From: Bacteroidota bacterium
Lineage (GTDB): Bacteria; Bacteroidota; Ignavibacteria; Ignavibacteriales; Melioribacteraceae
Assembly: GCA_023381535.1 (NCBI GenBank)
Contig: JAMCSN010000029.1
Location: forward strand, 1-6,631
Direction: 5' to 3'
DNA: 6,631 bases
Part shown: piece after piece, positions 1 to 6,050 of the stretch
Layout of the letters: the number at the start of each line of letters is the position of its first letter
How positions within the stretch are numbered: position 1 is the stretch's first letter
Notes under the pieces: model-generated
The model's input: only the letters and a program-made list of their open reading frames with translations
What the model was told of the DNA's origin: nothing
The model's database searches: none
Program-made: the position numbers and the translations under genes

Positions 1-78
1 CTAGAAGAAAGCAAACTGAAGGAAGTCTTCGCAGAAAAATATGAACGATATTGTGCTTCAGTGCGGCGGTGGATATAA
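1..78 (+). CDS. C-terminal end of an isoprenylcysteine/phospholipid methyltransferase-family membrane protein (5' partial)
   Basis: The open frame enters at base 1 and stops at TAA 76-78, leaving 25 residues. They begin LEESKLKEVFAEKYERY and end SVRRWI. The pattern EE..L...F...Y..Y...V.RWI is the usual last helix and tail of ICMT-like and PEMT-like integral membrane methyltransferases, in which the conserved EE and the RW region contribute to S-adenosylmethionine binding. The substrate in bacteria of this family is usually unknown, so isoprenylcysteine should not be read literally. Almost all of the gene lies to the left of the window, so the assignment rests on the tail motif alone. The following small membrane-protein gene overlaps or closely follows it, which suggests co-transcription. 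Confidence 0.62.
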   Translation, partial: LEESKLKEVFAEKYERYCASVRRWI

Positions 79-293
79 ATGTAATTTCTAAAGGTGGGAA
101 AATTAAGTTTACCGGCTTGCTATCGATTGTATTTGGAGTAATACTGTTACTGTTGAGAAAAAGACTGCTGGATTATTTTGAAAAGATGAATAGCAGAAAC
201 AAAGTATCCGCAAGTAGAGAAATTGTGGCAAGAAGACTACTGGTAGGGACGATGTTTCTAATCGTAGTTGGTCTTGTGATATTATTAAAGTAA
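51..293 (+). CDS. small two-helix membrane protein, paralogue of the next gene
   Basis: I do not recognise this protein. From the TTG at 51 it has 80 residues. Hydrophobic helices lie at about residues 22-36 and 63-79, separated by a basic, charged segment (about 37-62). It ends in a short hydrophobic tail. The motif GTMF at 66-69 recurs in the next gene, and the two proteins align over their length. The start is uncertain. TTG 51 overlaps the preceding gene by 28 bases and has no clear Shine-Dalgarno sequence; GTG 69 is no better. An AAGGTGG at 91-97 lies four bases before an in-frame ATT at 102, which would give a protein starting (M)KFTGLLSIVFG. That length fits the paralogue better. The stop at 291-293 abuts the ribosome-binding site of the next gene, so the two are very likely one operon. 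Confidence 0.6.
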   Translation: MCFSAAVDINVISKGGKIKFTGLLSIVFGVILLLLRKRLLDYFEKMNSRNKVSASREIVARRLLVGTMFLIVVGLVILLK

Positions 294-306
294 GGGAGGA
301 CATATT

Positions 307-489
307 TTGCATCTTTTCAACTTGAGTTGTTTTATTGCCGCTGCAATAATTCTTATATGGAATGATGAACTGCTTAATTTGGCGGAAAAGAAATTATACC
401 ATAACGAGAAGCGGATTGATAGACGAAAAGCTTTCTTGGGTACCATGTTTGCGGTAGCTGTTTTAATTATTAAAGGATTGTTTCTTTAA
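307..489 (+). CDS. small two-helix membrane protein, paralogue of the preceding gene
   Basis: This is a 60-residue protein of unknown function with a TTG start. The start is supported by a strong GGGAGGA at 294-300 with a six-base spacer; there is no ATG in a usable position. Hydrophobic helices lie at about residues 5-18 and 42-60, joined by a charged loop rich in K, E and R. The segment RKAFLGTMFAVAV matches RRLLVGTMFLIVV in the preceding gene, and an LL..(4)..EK feature follows helix 1 in both, so the pair looks like a diverged tandem duplication. Only 13 bases separate the two genes. Topology is probably a hairpin with the basic loop in the cytoplasm. No catalytic residues are visible. 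A role as a small envelope or accessory subunit is only a guess. Confidence 0.65.
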   Translation: MHLFNLSCFIAAAIILIWNDELLNLAEKKLYHNEKRIDRRKAFLGTMFAVAVLIIKGLFL

Positions 490-512
490 AAAGTCCTTTT
501 ATTGTTTTTTAT
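472..512 (+). terminator. possible intrinsic terminator overlapping the stop of the small-protein operon
   Basis: AAAGGATT at 472-479 pairs with the segment 492-499 (ending TCCTTT), with one G-T wobble. After one mismatch three more A-T pairs close a four-base loop at 484-487. A T-rich run follows at about 497-510. The hairpin includes the TAA of the upstream gene. The stem is AT-rich, so it would be weak, but its position between two apparent transcription units fits a terminator. Confidence 0.4.
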
Positions 513-580
513 AATGATGTTTTAAGCTAAAGCTTCTTGAAAATTTTTAACTTAACTTTTTTATTGAAAAAGGGGTCAAC

Positions 581-1249
581 ATGGCTAAAAAAATAATTTT
601 TTCGCTTTGCTTCATCATCATCTTGTCAAGTAATCATGTCTTTGCGCAATCTGTCGGACTTACTTTTGAATCAAATTCGTTCAACGTTTATAATTTTTTT
701 TATAACTCAGTTCCTGCTCGCGGACAAATTAAGAATATCTACATTCAAGCAACATTACCGCTGTTTAGTTCTGTTCATGTATCGTTAAAAACGGGATACG
801 GCTGGAATACGTTTTTCAACACTACGGAACGGCTTAGTCCTGGTTATTATAATTATACTCAATCCATGACAACGAAAGGAATGCCAATTGAATTGTCTCT
901 CATCTATTCGCAGTATTTAACAAAAGATTCCGTCTTCGAACCGTTCATTAGCATTGGTGCGGGTTATTACAACTACAAAACCGTGAGCAGATACGATTAC
1001 ACGGTTCTTATTGTGGAAACGGAATATAAAACAAAGGGCTTTTGCGGATTGATCTGCTTTGGTGCCAACCTTCACTTAACGCAGAAGCTACTAACGTTCA
1101 TCGAGTTTAAAAGTTATGCAGTCAACGGTTTAAGGACAAAGTGGGAAATACTTAATCAATCGGAACATTTTAAATATGAAGCCGATTACGGATCATCCGA
1201 AAGTGCTTTGAATTTATCAGTCTCATTCGGAATGTTGTATGAATTATAA
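581..1249 (+). CDS. predicted outer-membrane beta-barrel protein (porin-like, function unknown)
   Basis: The 222-residue protein starts with a clear signal peptide: MAKK, a hydrophobic core, then VFA-Q, with likely cleavage after residue 22. The mature part has alternating polar and hydrophobic stretches rich in Y, F, N, S and T. Examples are the strands HVSLKTGYGWNTF, FISIGAGYYNYK and ALNLSVSFGMLYEL, the last sitting at the C-terminus as a closing strand would. This is the pattern of small 8- to 10-strand OMP_b-brl/OmpW-like barrels. About 200 mature residues is a usual length. ATG 581 follows AAAAAGGGG at about 567-575. No enzyme motif is visible. It could be a structural, adhesin or uncharacterised channel protein. 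It may share a transcript with the lipoprotein 59 bases downstream. The barrel fold is likely, but the function is not assignable. Confidence 0.75.
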   Translation: MAKKIIFSLCFIIILSSNHVFAQSVGLTFESNSFNVYNFFYNSVPARGQIKNIYIQATLPLFSSVHVSLKTGYGWNTFFNTTERLSPGYYNYTQSMTTKGMPIELSLIYSQYLTKDSVFEPFISIGAGYYNYKTVSRYDYTVLIVETEYKTKGFCGLICFGANLHLTQKLLTFIEFKSYAVNGLRTKWEILNQSEHFKYEADYGSSESALNLSVSFGMLYEL

Positions 1250-1308
1250 TTAACCCGATTAAATGTTTTTTCGCAAAATGTTTGTGCAATAAATCAAGGG
1301 AGTAAAAT

Positions 1309-1611
1309 ATGACTCACAGAAAATTTTTGTTTTTGTTTGCTGCGGTGGTTTTAGTTCTTCTGCTCAGCGGCTGTGCAGATGCAATCCAATATGAATACTC
1401 AAAAGATATTCAGCAGGTAGGTTTCTGGTACGGGTTATGGCATGGAATGATTGCGCCGGTAAGTTTTATAATTTCTTTGTTCGATGCTAAAGTTGCTGTC
1501 TATGCCGTCTATAATAACGGCGCGTTGTACAATCTTGGCTTTCTGCTTGGTGTTAGCATGCCGCTTGGCGGGGGGTGCTCTGCCAGCAGAAGAAAAAAGA
1601 AAGTTTGTTAA
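1309..1611 (+). CDS. small conserved lipoprotein of the FWYGLWHG family (function unknown)
   Basis: This is a 100-residue protein whose N-terminus is a lipoprotein signal peptide: basic MTHRK, a hydrophobic stretch, and a perfect lipobox LSGC with the acylated Cys at residue 22. The central part reads GFWYGLWHGMIAPVSFIISLF, followed by VAVYAVYNNGALYNLGFLLG. I recognise this arrangement from many short uncharacterised lipoproteins in Bacteroidota relatives and Proteobacteria. It contains two hydrophobic segments, so the protein may be both lipid-anchored and membrane-embedded. The tail has a glycine run, a cluster of R/K and two extra cysteines. ATG 1309 is well placed after AAGGGAG (about 1297-1303). 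The gene sits 59 bases after the barrel gene, with a TATAAT at 1245-1250 that could be a separate -10 but lacks a good -35. Confidence 0.75.
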   Translation: MTHRKFLFLFAAVVLVLLLSGCADAIQYEYSKDIQQVGFWYGLWHGMIAPVSFIISLFDAKVAVYAVYNNGALYNLGFLLGVSMPLGGGCSASRRKKKVC

Positions 1612-1911
1612 AAAATAATTCATTGCATAATTGGAAAGTTCCGATTGTCGAAATTGAAGTTATTCTGGAAATAGACGTGCGCTGTTACGATTGAATTTAC
1701 GCAGAAGGTACAAACTGTTCCCAATAAGAAAAAAGCAGTAGCTTAAAGTTTTAATTGCCGCCTCGCATTCACTCCGACTATCATTTAGTATTCAGCAATC
1801 AAATTTTATATATTACCATTAACTCAAAATCAGCTTTTTAATGAGCTATTCTTATAACAAAAATGTTTTAGCATTAGTCGAGGATTTCTTAATGTCTGCG
1901 GTTTTTGAAAT
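1612..1911. other. 300-base intergenic region, no supported gene
   Basis: I see no RNA gene, strong hairpin or credible promoter here. Short open stretches exist, for example 1623-1694 from a TTG, but without a Shine-Dalgarno sequence or recognisable protein. The AT-rich tract at about 1801-1820 (TTTTATATATT) could hold a promoter for the kinase, but no partner -35 is convincing. The only structured feature is the mini-ORF at the right end, listed separately. Confidence 0.5.
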
Positions 1912-1918
1912 ATGGTAA
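1892..1918 (+). CDS. possible leader mini-ORF (8 codons) coupled to the histidine kinase
   Basis: ATG 1892 is preceded by GAGGA (1880-1884) with an ideal seven-base spacer. It encodes MSAVFEIW and stops at TAA 1916-1918. The last A of the stop is the first base of an in-frame ATG of the kinase (1918-1920), giving a TAATG overlap. The kinase start itself has no Shine-Dalgarno sequence, so ribosomes ending here would be the natural source of re-initiation. No run of regulatory codons is present beyond one terminal Trp, and no attenuator hairpin is seen. Translation of this peptide is an inference. Confidence 0.35.
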   Translation: MSAVFEIW

Positions 1919-4383
1919 TGTTAAAAGACTTATTTCTAAATTTTGCACTCCTAATTTCACTTAGCGTACTTAGCACTTATCTTGAAAGAGTTGTTTCCAA
2001 AGAAAAATACCCAGGTAAAATTTCTATCGGTATTCTTTTCGGAATAGTTACCGTCGTTGGTATGAGTTTCCCATATACATTTATCCCGGGAATTATTTTT
2101 GACGGTAGATCGGTAATCATCAGCGTGGAAGCATTGTTCCTTGGTCCCCTCGCAACTATTATCACAGCAATTATTGCTTTAACGTATAGAATTTATTTGG
2201 GCGGCGCGGGCGTTGTAATGGGCTCGTCCGTTATAGCCGCTTCTGCAATTATTGGACTCGTTTTTTTTCGTCTCCGGGAGAAGAAGTTTATAGATGTAAA
2301 CTTGAAAATTCTTTTTCTGCTCGGCTTATCGGTTCATCTTGCAATGATATTACTTATGGTGACTCTTCCAAGCAATTATTTTTGGAGTGTTTTCGTTAAG
2401 CTTTTCGTTTCAATCATACTGATCTATGTTAGCTCGACAATCATTCTGGGACTTCTTCTTTTAGATCAAGAAAGAAAAAATCACAGCACAAAACTTCTTG
2501 CAGATAGCGAAGAACGATTACGGTTAGCAACCGAACTGGCAGATGTAGCGGTTTGGGAATATGATTATACGACAAATAGCATGGCACGTTCTAACAATCA
2601 TGATAGGCTTTACGGTCTTAAAAGGCAGAGAAGGTGGAGTATCGAAACATTTCTTGACGCAGTTCATCCTGATGACCGCGAATTTTCAAATAAAATAATT
2701 GAGAAATCAGTTGCACCCGGCGGTCCGAACGAATACAAATATGATTTTCGCGTGATCTACCCTGATAAGTCGATTCATTGGTTAATGGTAACGGGTCAAA
2801 TTATCGAGCGCGACACGGAAGGTAAAGGAAGAATAGTCCGCGGATGTCTGTTCGATGTTACCGAACGCAAATTGACGGAACAAGCTCTGCGTTTAAACGA
2901 ACAAAGAATGCGTGTTATTGTGGAAGGAACACCTCATTTATTCTTCTATACTCAAGATCAAAATGCAAACAATACTTATCTCTCTCCAACGGTTCAAAAA
3001 ATTACCGGGTATTCAGTAGAACAGTGGCTCGGAAACAGAGACTGGTTCACAACAGATGCTGAGATTAATAATGAAGCTAGAAAACTGACCTATGCGCACT
3101 TGAAAGGTGAATTTAGTGATACACCTATACTGCTGGAAATCCGGCATGCCGACGGTCATCTTCTTACGCTGGAAGTTTTCGAAAACCCTATTATTGAAAA
3201 TGGAAAAGTAATTGGACTGCAAGGCGTTGCTCACGATATCACCGAACGAATAAAAGCAGAACAAGAAATTAGGCTGCTCGCTCATTCACTAGAGAGTATC
3301 AGCGAATGCGTTTCCATAACTGATATAAACAACAATGTACTTTTTGTTAACGATTCATTTCTTAAGACATACGGATTTAGTAAGGAAGAATTAATTGGTA
3401 AGAATATTACTGTTGTGCAACCCAGGTCGTTATCCAATCAGGATATGCAGCAAGAGATTTTAGACAAATCAATATTAGGCGGATGGAAAGGTGAACTAAC
3501 TAATAGAAGGAAAGATGGTTCTGAATTTCCCGTTTTTCTCTCTACCTCAGTAATTAAGGACGTTAAAGGAAATCCGCTGGCTCTAATAGGCGTTGCAACT
3601 GATATTACGGAGGCGAAGCGTGCGCGCGAAGATTTAATTAATGCAAAAGAGAAAGCAGAACAATCCAATGAACTCAAAACAGAGTTTCTTGCGCAAATGT
3701 CTCACGAGATTAGATCGCCAATGAATGTAACATTAAACATGGTTAACATTATCAAAGATGAACTGGATGAAAAACTTTATTCGCGACTCGCTTCATATTT
3801 CAACGGAATTGATTCTGCCGGCAGAAGACTAATCAGGACGGTCGATTTGATTTTGAATGCTTCAGAGATTCAAATAGGGAGTTACCAACCGACCTGGGAT
3901 AAAGTTGATCTTAATAAGGATGTAATGAATAGCATTCTTACAGAATACTATAGCCAGGTGCAAACGGCGGGACTAAAGTTAAACTACGCTTGCGTTTTAT
4001 CCGAACCGGTTGTGATTGCCGATAAATATAGTGTTCAGCAAATATTTGCCAATCTGATTGATAACGCAATAAAATATACCAATCAAGGAAGCGTAAACGT
4101 AACAATTGACATGGACGTCGAGCAAAATGTGCGTGTAGTTATTTCCGACACCGGCATTGGAATGTCTAAGGAATTTATGACGCAAATGTTCGAACCGTTT
4201 ATGCAAGAAGAAAGAGGATATTCCAGACGGTACGAAGGAAATGGTTTAGGGCTATCTCTCGTTAAGAAATACTGCGAACTGAATAGAGCTGCAATTTCTG
4301 TAGAATCAAAGAAAGGTAAAGGAAGTACGTTCACATTAACGTTCTTAAGCAAACATCCGTTTCAGCATTCGCACCGCGCGTAA
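1912..4383 (+). CDS. membrane sensor histidine kinase: 5TMR-LYT receptor, three PAS domains, HisKA, HATPase_c
   Basis: This is an 823-residue orphan sensor kinase. Residues 1-185 match the 5TMR-LYT multi-helix receptor, with the conserved FDGRSVIISVEALFLGPLAT and YRIYLGGAG segments. PAS domains follow at about 200-320, 325-450 and 455-570, each closing with a D(I/V)TE motif. The HisKA region has the phospho-acceptor His598 in QMSHEIRSPMN. HATPase_c shows an N box (NLIDNAIKYT, N714/N718), G1 (DTGIG, 746-750), F box (FEPF) and G2 (GNGLGLSL), so autokinase activity should be intact. There is no receiver or output domain and no neighbouring response regulator, so its partner lies elsewhere. The signal and ligand are unknown. 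ATG 1912 and ATG 1918 are both possible starts; neither has a Shine-Dalgarno sequence. 1918 is favoured by the TAATG overlap with the upstream mini-ORF and would remove only two residues. Confidence 0.93.
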   Translation: MVMLKDLFLNFALLISLSVLSTYLERVVSKEKYPGKISIGILFGIVTVVGMSFPYTFIPGIIFDGRSVIISVEALFLGPLATIITAIIALTYRIYLGGAGVVMGSSVIAASAIIGLVFFRLREKKFIDVNLKILFLLGLSVHLAMILLMVTLPSNYFWSVFVKLFVSIILIYVSSTIILGLLLLDQERKNHSTKLLADSEERLRLATELADVAVWEYDYTTNSMARSNNHDRLYGLKRQRRWSIETFLDAVHPDDREFSNKIIEKSVAPGGPNEYKYDFRVIYPDKSIHWLMVTGQIIERDTEGKGRIVRGCLFDVTERKLTEQALRLNEQRMRVIVEGTPHLFFYTQDQNANNTYLSPTVQKITGYSVEQWLGNRDWFTTDAEINNEARKLTYAHLKGEFSDTPILLEIRHADGHLLTLEVFENPIIENGKVIGLQGVAHDITERIKAEQEIRLLAHSLESISECVSITDINNNVLFVNDSFLKTYGFSKEELIGKNITVVQPRSLSNQDMQQEILDKSILGGWKGELTNRRKDGSEFPVFLSTSVIKDVKGNPLALIGVATDITEAKRAREDLINAKEKAEQSNELKTEFLAQMSHEIRSPMNVTLNMVNIIKDELDEKLYSRLASYFNGIDSAGRRLIRTVDLILNASEIQIGSYQPTWDKVDLNKDVMNSILTEYYSQVQTAGLKLNYACVLSEPVVIADKYSVQQIFANLIDNAIKYTNQGSVNVTIDMDVEQNVRVVISDTGIGMSKEFMTQMFEPFMQEERGYSRRYEGNGLGLSLVKKYCELNRAAISVESKKGKGSTFTLTFLSKHPFQHSHRA

Positions 4384-4554
4384 CACCGCATCATAAACTT
4401 TATATTTACAATACCAGTGAACTTCCGAAAACGTGGCGGATGTAATACTAATAGAGAATAAATTTTTAAGAGTAATGCTTTCTATAGTCAAAGTTCTTAT
4501 TTGCAGAGAAGAATGCCTTTCATTATTTTAATTTTTGTGAAATGATCTCATTGA

Positions 4555-4722
4555 ATTATAGTTTTAACTGCAAAAAAAATAGAACCTAGCCGAATATTAA
4601 GAGTCGCTGCCGCGATAGTTCAGCGTTTAGCAGATGATCTTAATTCTATAAGAGCGCGAGGAGAAGTTTCCCTTTTATCCCAACGTCTAAATGATGTTGT
4701 TAGGTTAACACTTCAAAGCTGA
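4555..4722 (+). pseudogene. possible C-terminal gene remnant
   Basis: An open frame of 55 codons runs from just after a TGA at 4552-4554 to TGA 4720-4722. It contains no ATG, GTG or TTG start. The translated stretch RILRVAAAIVQRLADDLN followed by SIRARGEVSLLSQRLNDVV looks like ordinary amphipathic helical protein with balanced composition, unlike the surrounding AT-rich noncoding DNA. The simplest reading is the tail of a gene whose front has been lost or mutated. I cannot name the family. It may equally be chance openness in a short span. Confidence 0.3.
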
Positions 4723-4739
4723 GTCATTTTTTTGATTCA
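4720..4739. repeat. short inverted repeat with T loop
   Basis: TGAGTCA (4720-4726) pairs with TGATTCA (4733-4739) through seven positions with one G-T wobble, around a loop of six T. It begins exactly on the stop codon of the possible gene remnant, where a terminator would be expected, but it has no GC-rich stem or trailing T-run on the + strand. Confidence 0.25.
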
Positions 4740-4758
4740 TTATTGTCAAAGTAATTAA

Positions 4759-4776
4759 CCGATTCAAGTGAACCGG
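4759..4776. promoter_or_regulatory. operator-like imperfect palindrome upstream of the 167-residue membrane protein
   Basis: CCGATTCA (4759-4766) and TGAACCGG (4769-4776) form an eight-base dyad with one mismatch and a two-base centre. It lies 57 bases before the ATG of the downstream gene, a reasonable place for a dimeric regulator site. No promoter hexamers are clearly placed around it, so the regulatory role is inferred from symmetry and position only. Confidence 0.25.
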
Positions 4777-4833
4777 GGGAAGATGTAAACAAAATTCTGG
4801 CAGAAATCTTTTCTAGGTGAAAGAAGGTGCTCA

Positions 4834-5337
4834 ATGAAATTATTCAAAAAAAGTTCAGTTGTATTGATCATTATTTCCATAGCGGTTCTCATTACGTTGT
4901 TCTTGAATCTGGTTCTTGATATTTATCCCGTCCTCAGTTTCCTTAAGTATATGGAAAACAAAAAGATTTATTGGACGATTCCTACGACGGTTATTATTTT
5001 ATTGGTAGTCTGGCTGATGCATAGAATGATGAAAAAAGAAATTGCTAATGAAAGAATAGAAATATTTACTGCGACTATACGAACGATGCAAGATATTCTT
5101 CAAAACTCGGCTTCTTCAATGCAGCTTCTGGTATTGGATATGAAGGATGAAGGTGTGCACGACGAGATAATAACGAAGGCGGAAAAGAATATTGATGAAC
5201 TAAAGAGAGTAATTAGAGGTTTAGCTTCCGTGGACCCTAAGACAATCGAACTAAAAGAATTGAATCGAAATTTTTCAGTAATAAAAATTAATGAATTGAG
5301 ACGGACGCAAGATGGACTGTCTCAAGCAATTGACTGA
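4834..5337 (+). CDS. membrane protein with a histidine-kinase-like dimerisation hairpin, no catalytic domain
   Basis: The 167-residue protein has hydrophobic helices at about residues 8-30 and 45-62. A basic MHRMMKK junction follows, then a long helical hairpin at about 66-130. The segment ATIRTMQDILQNSASSMQLL, then a loop and a second helix (KAEKNIDELKRVIRGL), resembles the two-helix HisKA/Spo0B-type dimerisation fold. It also recalls uncharacterised membrane proteins I know with an ATMRTVQDIVNN motif. No histidine sits at the phospho-acceptor position, and there is no ATPase domain. It cannot be a kinase on its own. A role as a dimerisation partner, scaffold or sensor is inference. ATG 4834 follows AGAAGGTG (4822-4829) with a short spacer. 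The gene lies downstream of the sensor kinase but is 450 bases away, so co-transcription is unlikely. Confidence 0.7.
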   Translation: MKLFKKSSVVLIIISIAVLITLFLNLVLDIYPVLSFLKYMENKKIYWTIPTTVIILLVVWLMHRMMKKEIANERIEIFTATIRTMQDILQNSASSMQLLVLDMKDEGVHDEIITKAEKNIDELKRVIRGLASVDPKTIELKELNRNFSVIKINELRRTQDGLSQAID

Positions 5338-5348
5338 ACATTTCAAAG

Positions 5349-5372
5349 CTATCACGATTCAAACCATGATAG
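5349..5372. repeat. inverted repeat between convergent genes
   Basis: CTATCA (5349-5354) and TGATAG (5367-5372) form a six-base stem with a twelve-base loop in the 68-base gap between two convergent genes. The position suits a bidirectional terminator, but neither side has a T-run, so the support is weak. Confidence 0.22.
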
Positions 5373-5405
5373 AAATAAACTCTGTTGAACCAACGTAAGT
5401 TTCTT

Positions 5406-5873
5406 TTATCGCGCTCTCTCACCATCACTTCCGCGCTTGGAATTATTCGTACGAGTATTTCTTGTTCCGGCATTCGCGTCTCGCGTGTTATTGTCGTTCC
5501 GGTTTGATGTTACCTCCTGTTTCTGATCCGGTTGAGAACTAATCGGCTCACGATTCACCTTCACGTTTGTCATATCGGTATTGCGGTTAGAGTTTCTGTA
5601 TGCATCTGGATTTGTTGATGTGTTCCTGTCGCCAGTTGTAGAACCAGGACGATACTTAACGGGAGCGGAAGGCGGATTACTTGGAACGTAAACCGGATAG
5701 GGTTGCGGCACAACAATTACAATTGGTTGCGGCGGCGCGGGATCGGTTACCGGCGGATAATAGTTTGGTGGGTCTTCATAATAATTATTTTCAGTTGATA
5801 CGTTCCCTGAGTAGTAGCAACCGTCCAGCCACAAAAGTGAAGTGAGTGCGAGTACTGCAAATAACTTTTTCAT
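5406..5873 (-). CDS. proline/asparagine-rich low-complexity lipoprotein
   Basis: The 155-residue protein starts MKKLFAVLALTSLLWLDGC, a lipoprotein signal peptide with Cys19 as the likely acylated residue. The lipobox LDGC has Asp at -2, where Ala, Ser or Thr is usual, so processing is probable but not certain. Residues 20-45 are rich in Y, N and P. Residues 36-75 hold a proline-rich stretch with PQPIVIVVPQPYPVYVP, and the rest (about 78-155) is a basic, disordered N/T/R/D tract with repeated NRN and RNT motifs. No enzymatic domain is visible. The composition suggests an extended, surface or periplasm-spanning lipoprotein. ATG is well supported by GGAGGG four bases upstream (complement of 5878-5883). 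It converges on the 167-residue gene and is divergent from the hydrogenase protease gene. I do not recognise a named family. Confidence 0.75.
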   Translation of the reverse strand: MKKLFAVLALTSLLWLDGCYYSGNVSTENNYYEDPPNYYPPVTDPAPPQPIVIVVPQPYPVYVPSNPPSAPVKYRPGSTTGDRNTSTNPDAYRNSNRNTDMTNVKVNREPISSQPDQKQEVTSNRNDNNTRDANAGTRNTRTNNSKRGSDGERAR

Positions 5874-5922
5874 AATCCCTCCGATCGTGATAGTCTAAAA
5901 GTGCTTCTCAAACAGTTACACA

Positions 5923-5930
5923 CAAATCTA
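5923..5930 (-). promoter_or_regulatory. possible Bacteroidota-type -7 box for the lipoprotein gene
   Basis: On the - strand this reads TAGATTTG, an exact fit to the TAnnTTTG box used by the Bacteroidota primary sigma factor. It lies 49 bases upstream of the start codon, leaving a normal leader. No TTTG is present at the usual -33 spacing, and it is unproven that this organism uses such promoters. Confidence 0.22.
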
Positions 5931-6050
5931 AATGCTGGAGTTTAAAGTTTCGAGGGTCAAAATTTTGGGTGAAGTATTAGAAATTCAAAGTGAACACTTT
6001 TGCTTCGTTGAAGATGTATTTAAGTCCCTGACAACTAAAAGCAAATTATG

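Larger units (their letters stand above)
4384..4833. other. 450-base region without an intact gene
   Basis: No clear terminator for the kinase is seen. A weak hairpin (ACTTCCG 4421-4427 with CGGATGT 4437-4443, six of seven paired) lacks a T-run. The second half contains an open frame with the look of a decayed C-terminus, a T-rich inverted repeat just after it, and a palindrome at 4759-4776; these are listed separately. The leader of the 167-residue membrane protein gene occupies the last part. Confidence 0.5.

Noticed and set aside
1435..1623. - strand open frame of 62 codons
   Set aside because: It is antisense to the FWYGLWHG lipoprotein, whose lipobox and conserved core clearly fix the coding strand.
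1623..1694. Short TTG-initiated frame containing VPIVEIEVILEID
   Set aside because: It is only 23 codons with no Shine-Dalgarno sequence and no recognisable protein; chance is the simpler explanation.
2844..3285. Open frames on both strands inside the kinase gene
   Set aside because: They lie wholly within a well-supported kinase with recognisable PAS domains, and their translations show no family features.
3438..4352. Several - strand open frames of 69-89 codons
   Set aside because: They are antisense to the HisKA and HATPase motifs of the kinase and have no ribosome-binding site or recognisable product.
4755..4780. Resemblance to a tRNA T-arm (GATTCAAG with flanking C/G pairs)
   Set aside because: No acceptor, D or anticodon arms can be drawn around it; the symmetry is better described as an operator-like dyad.
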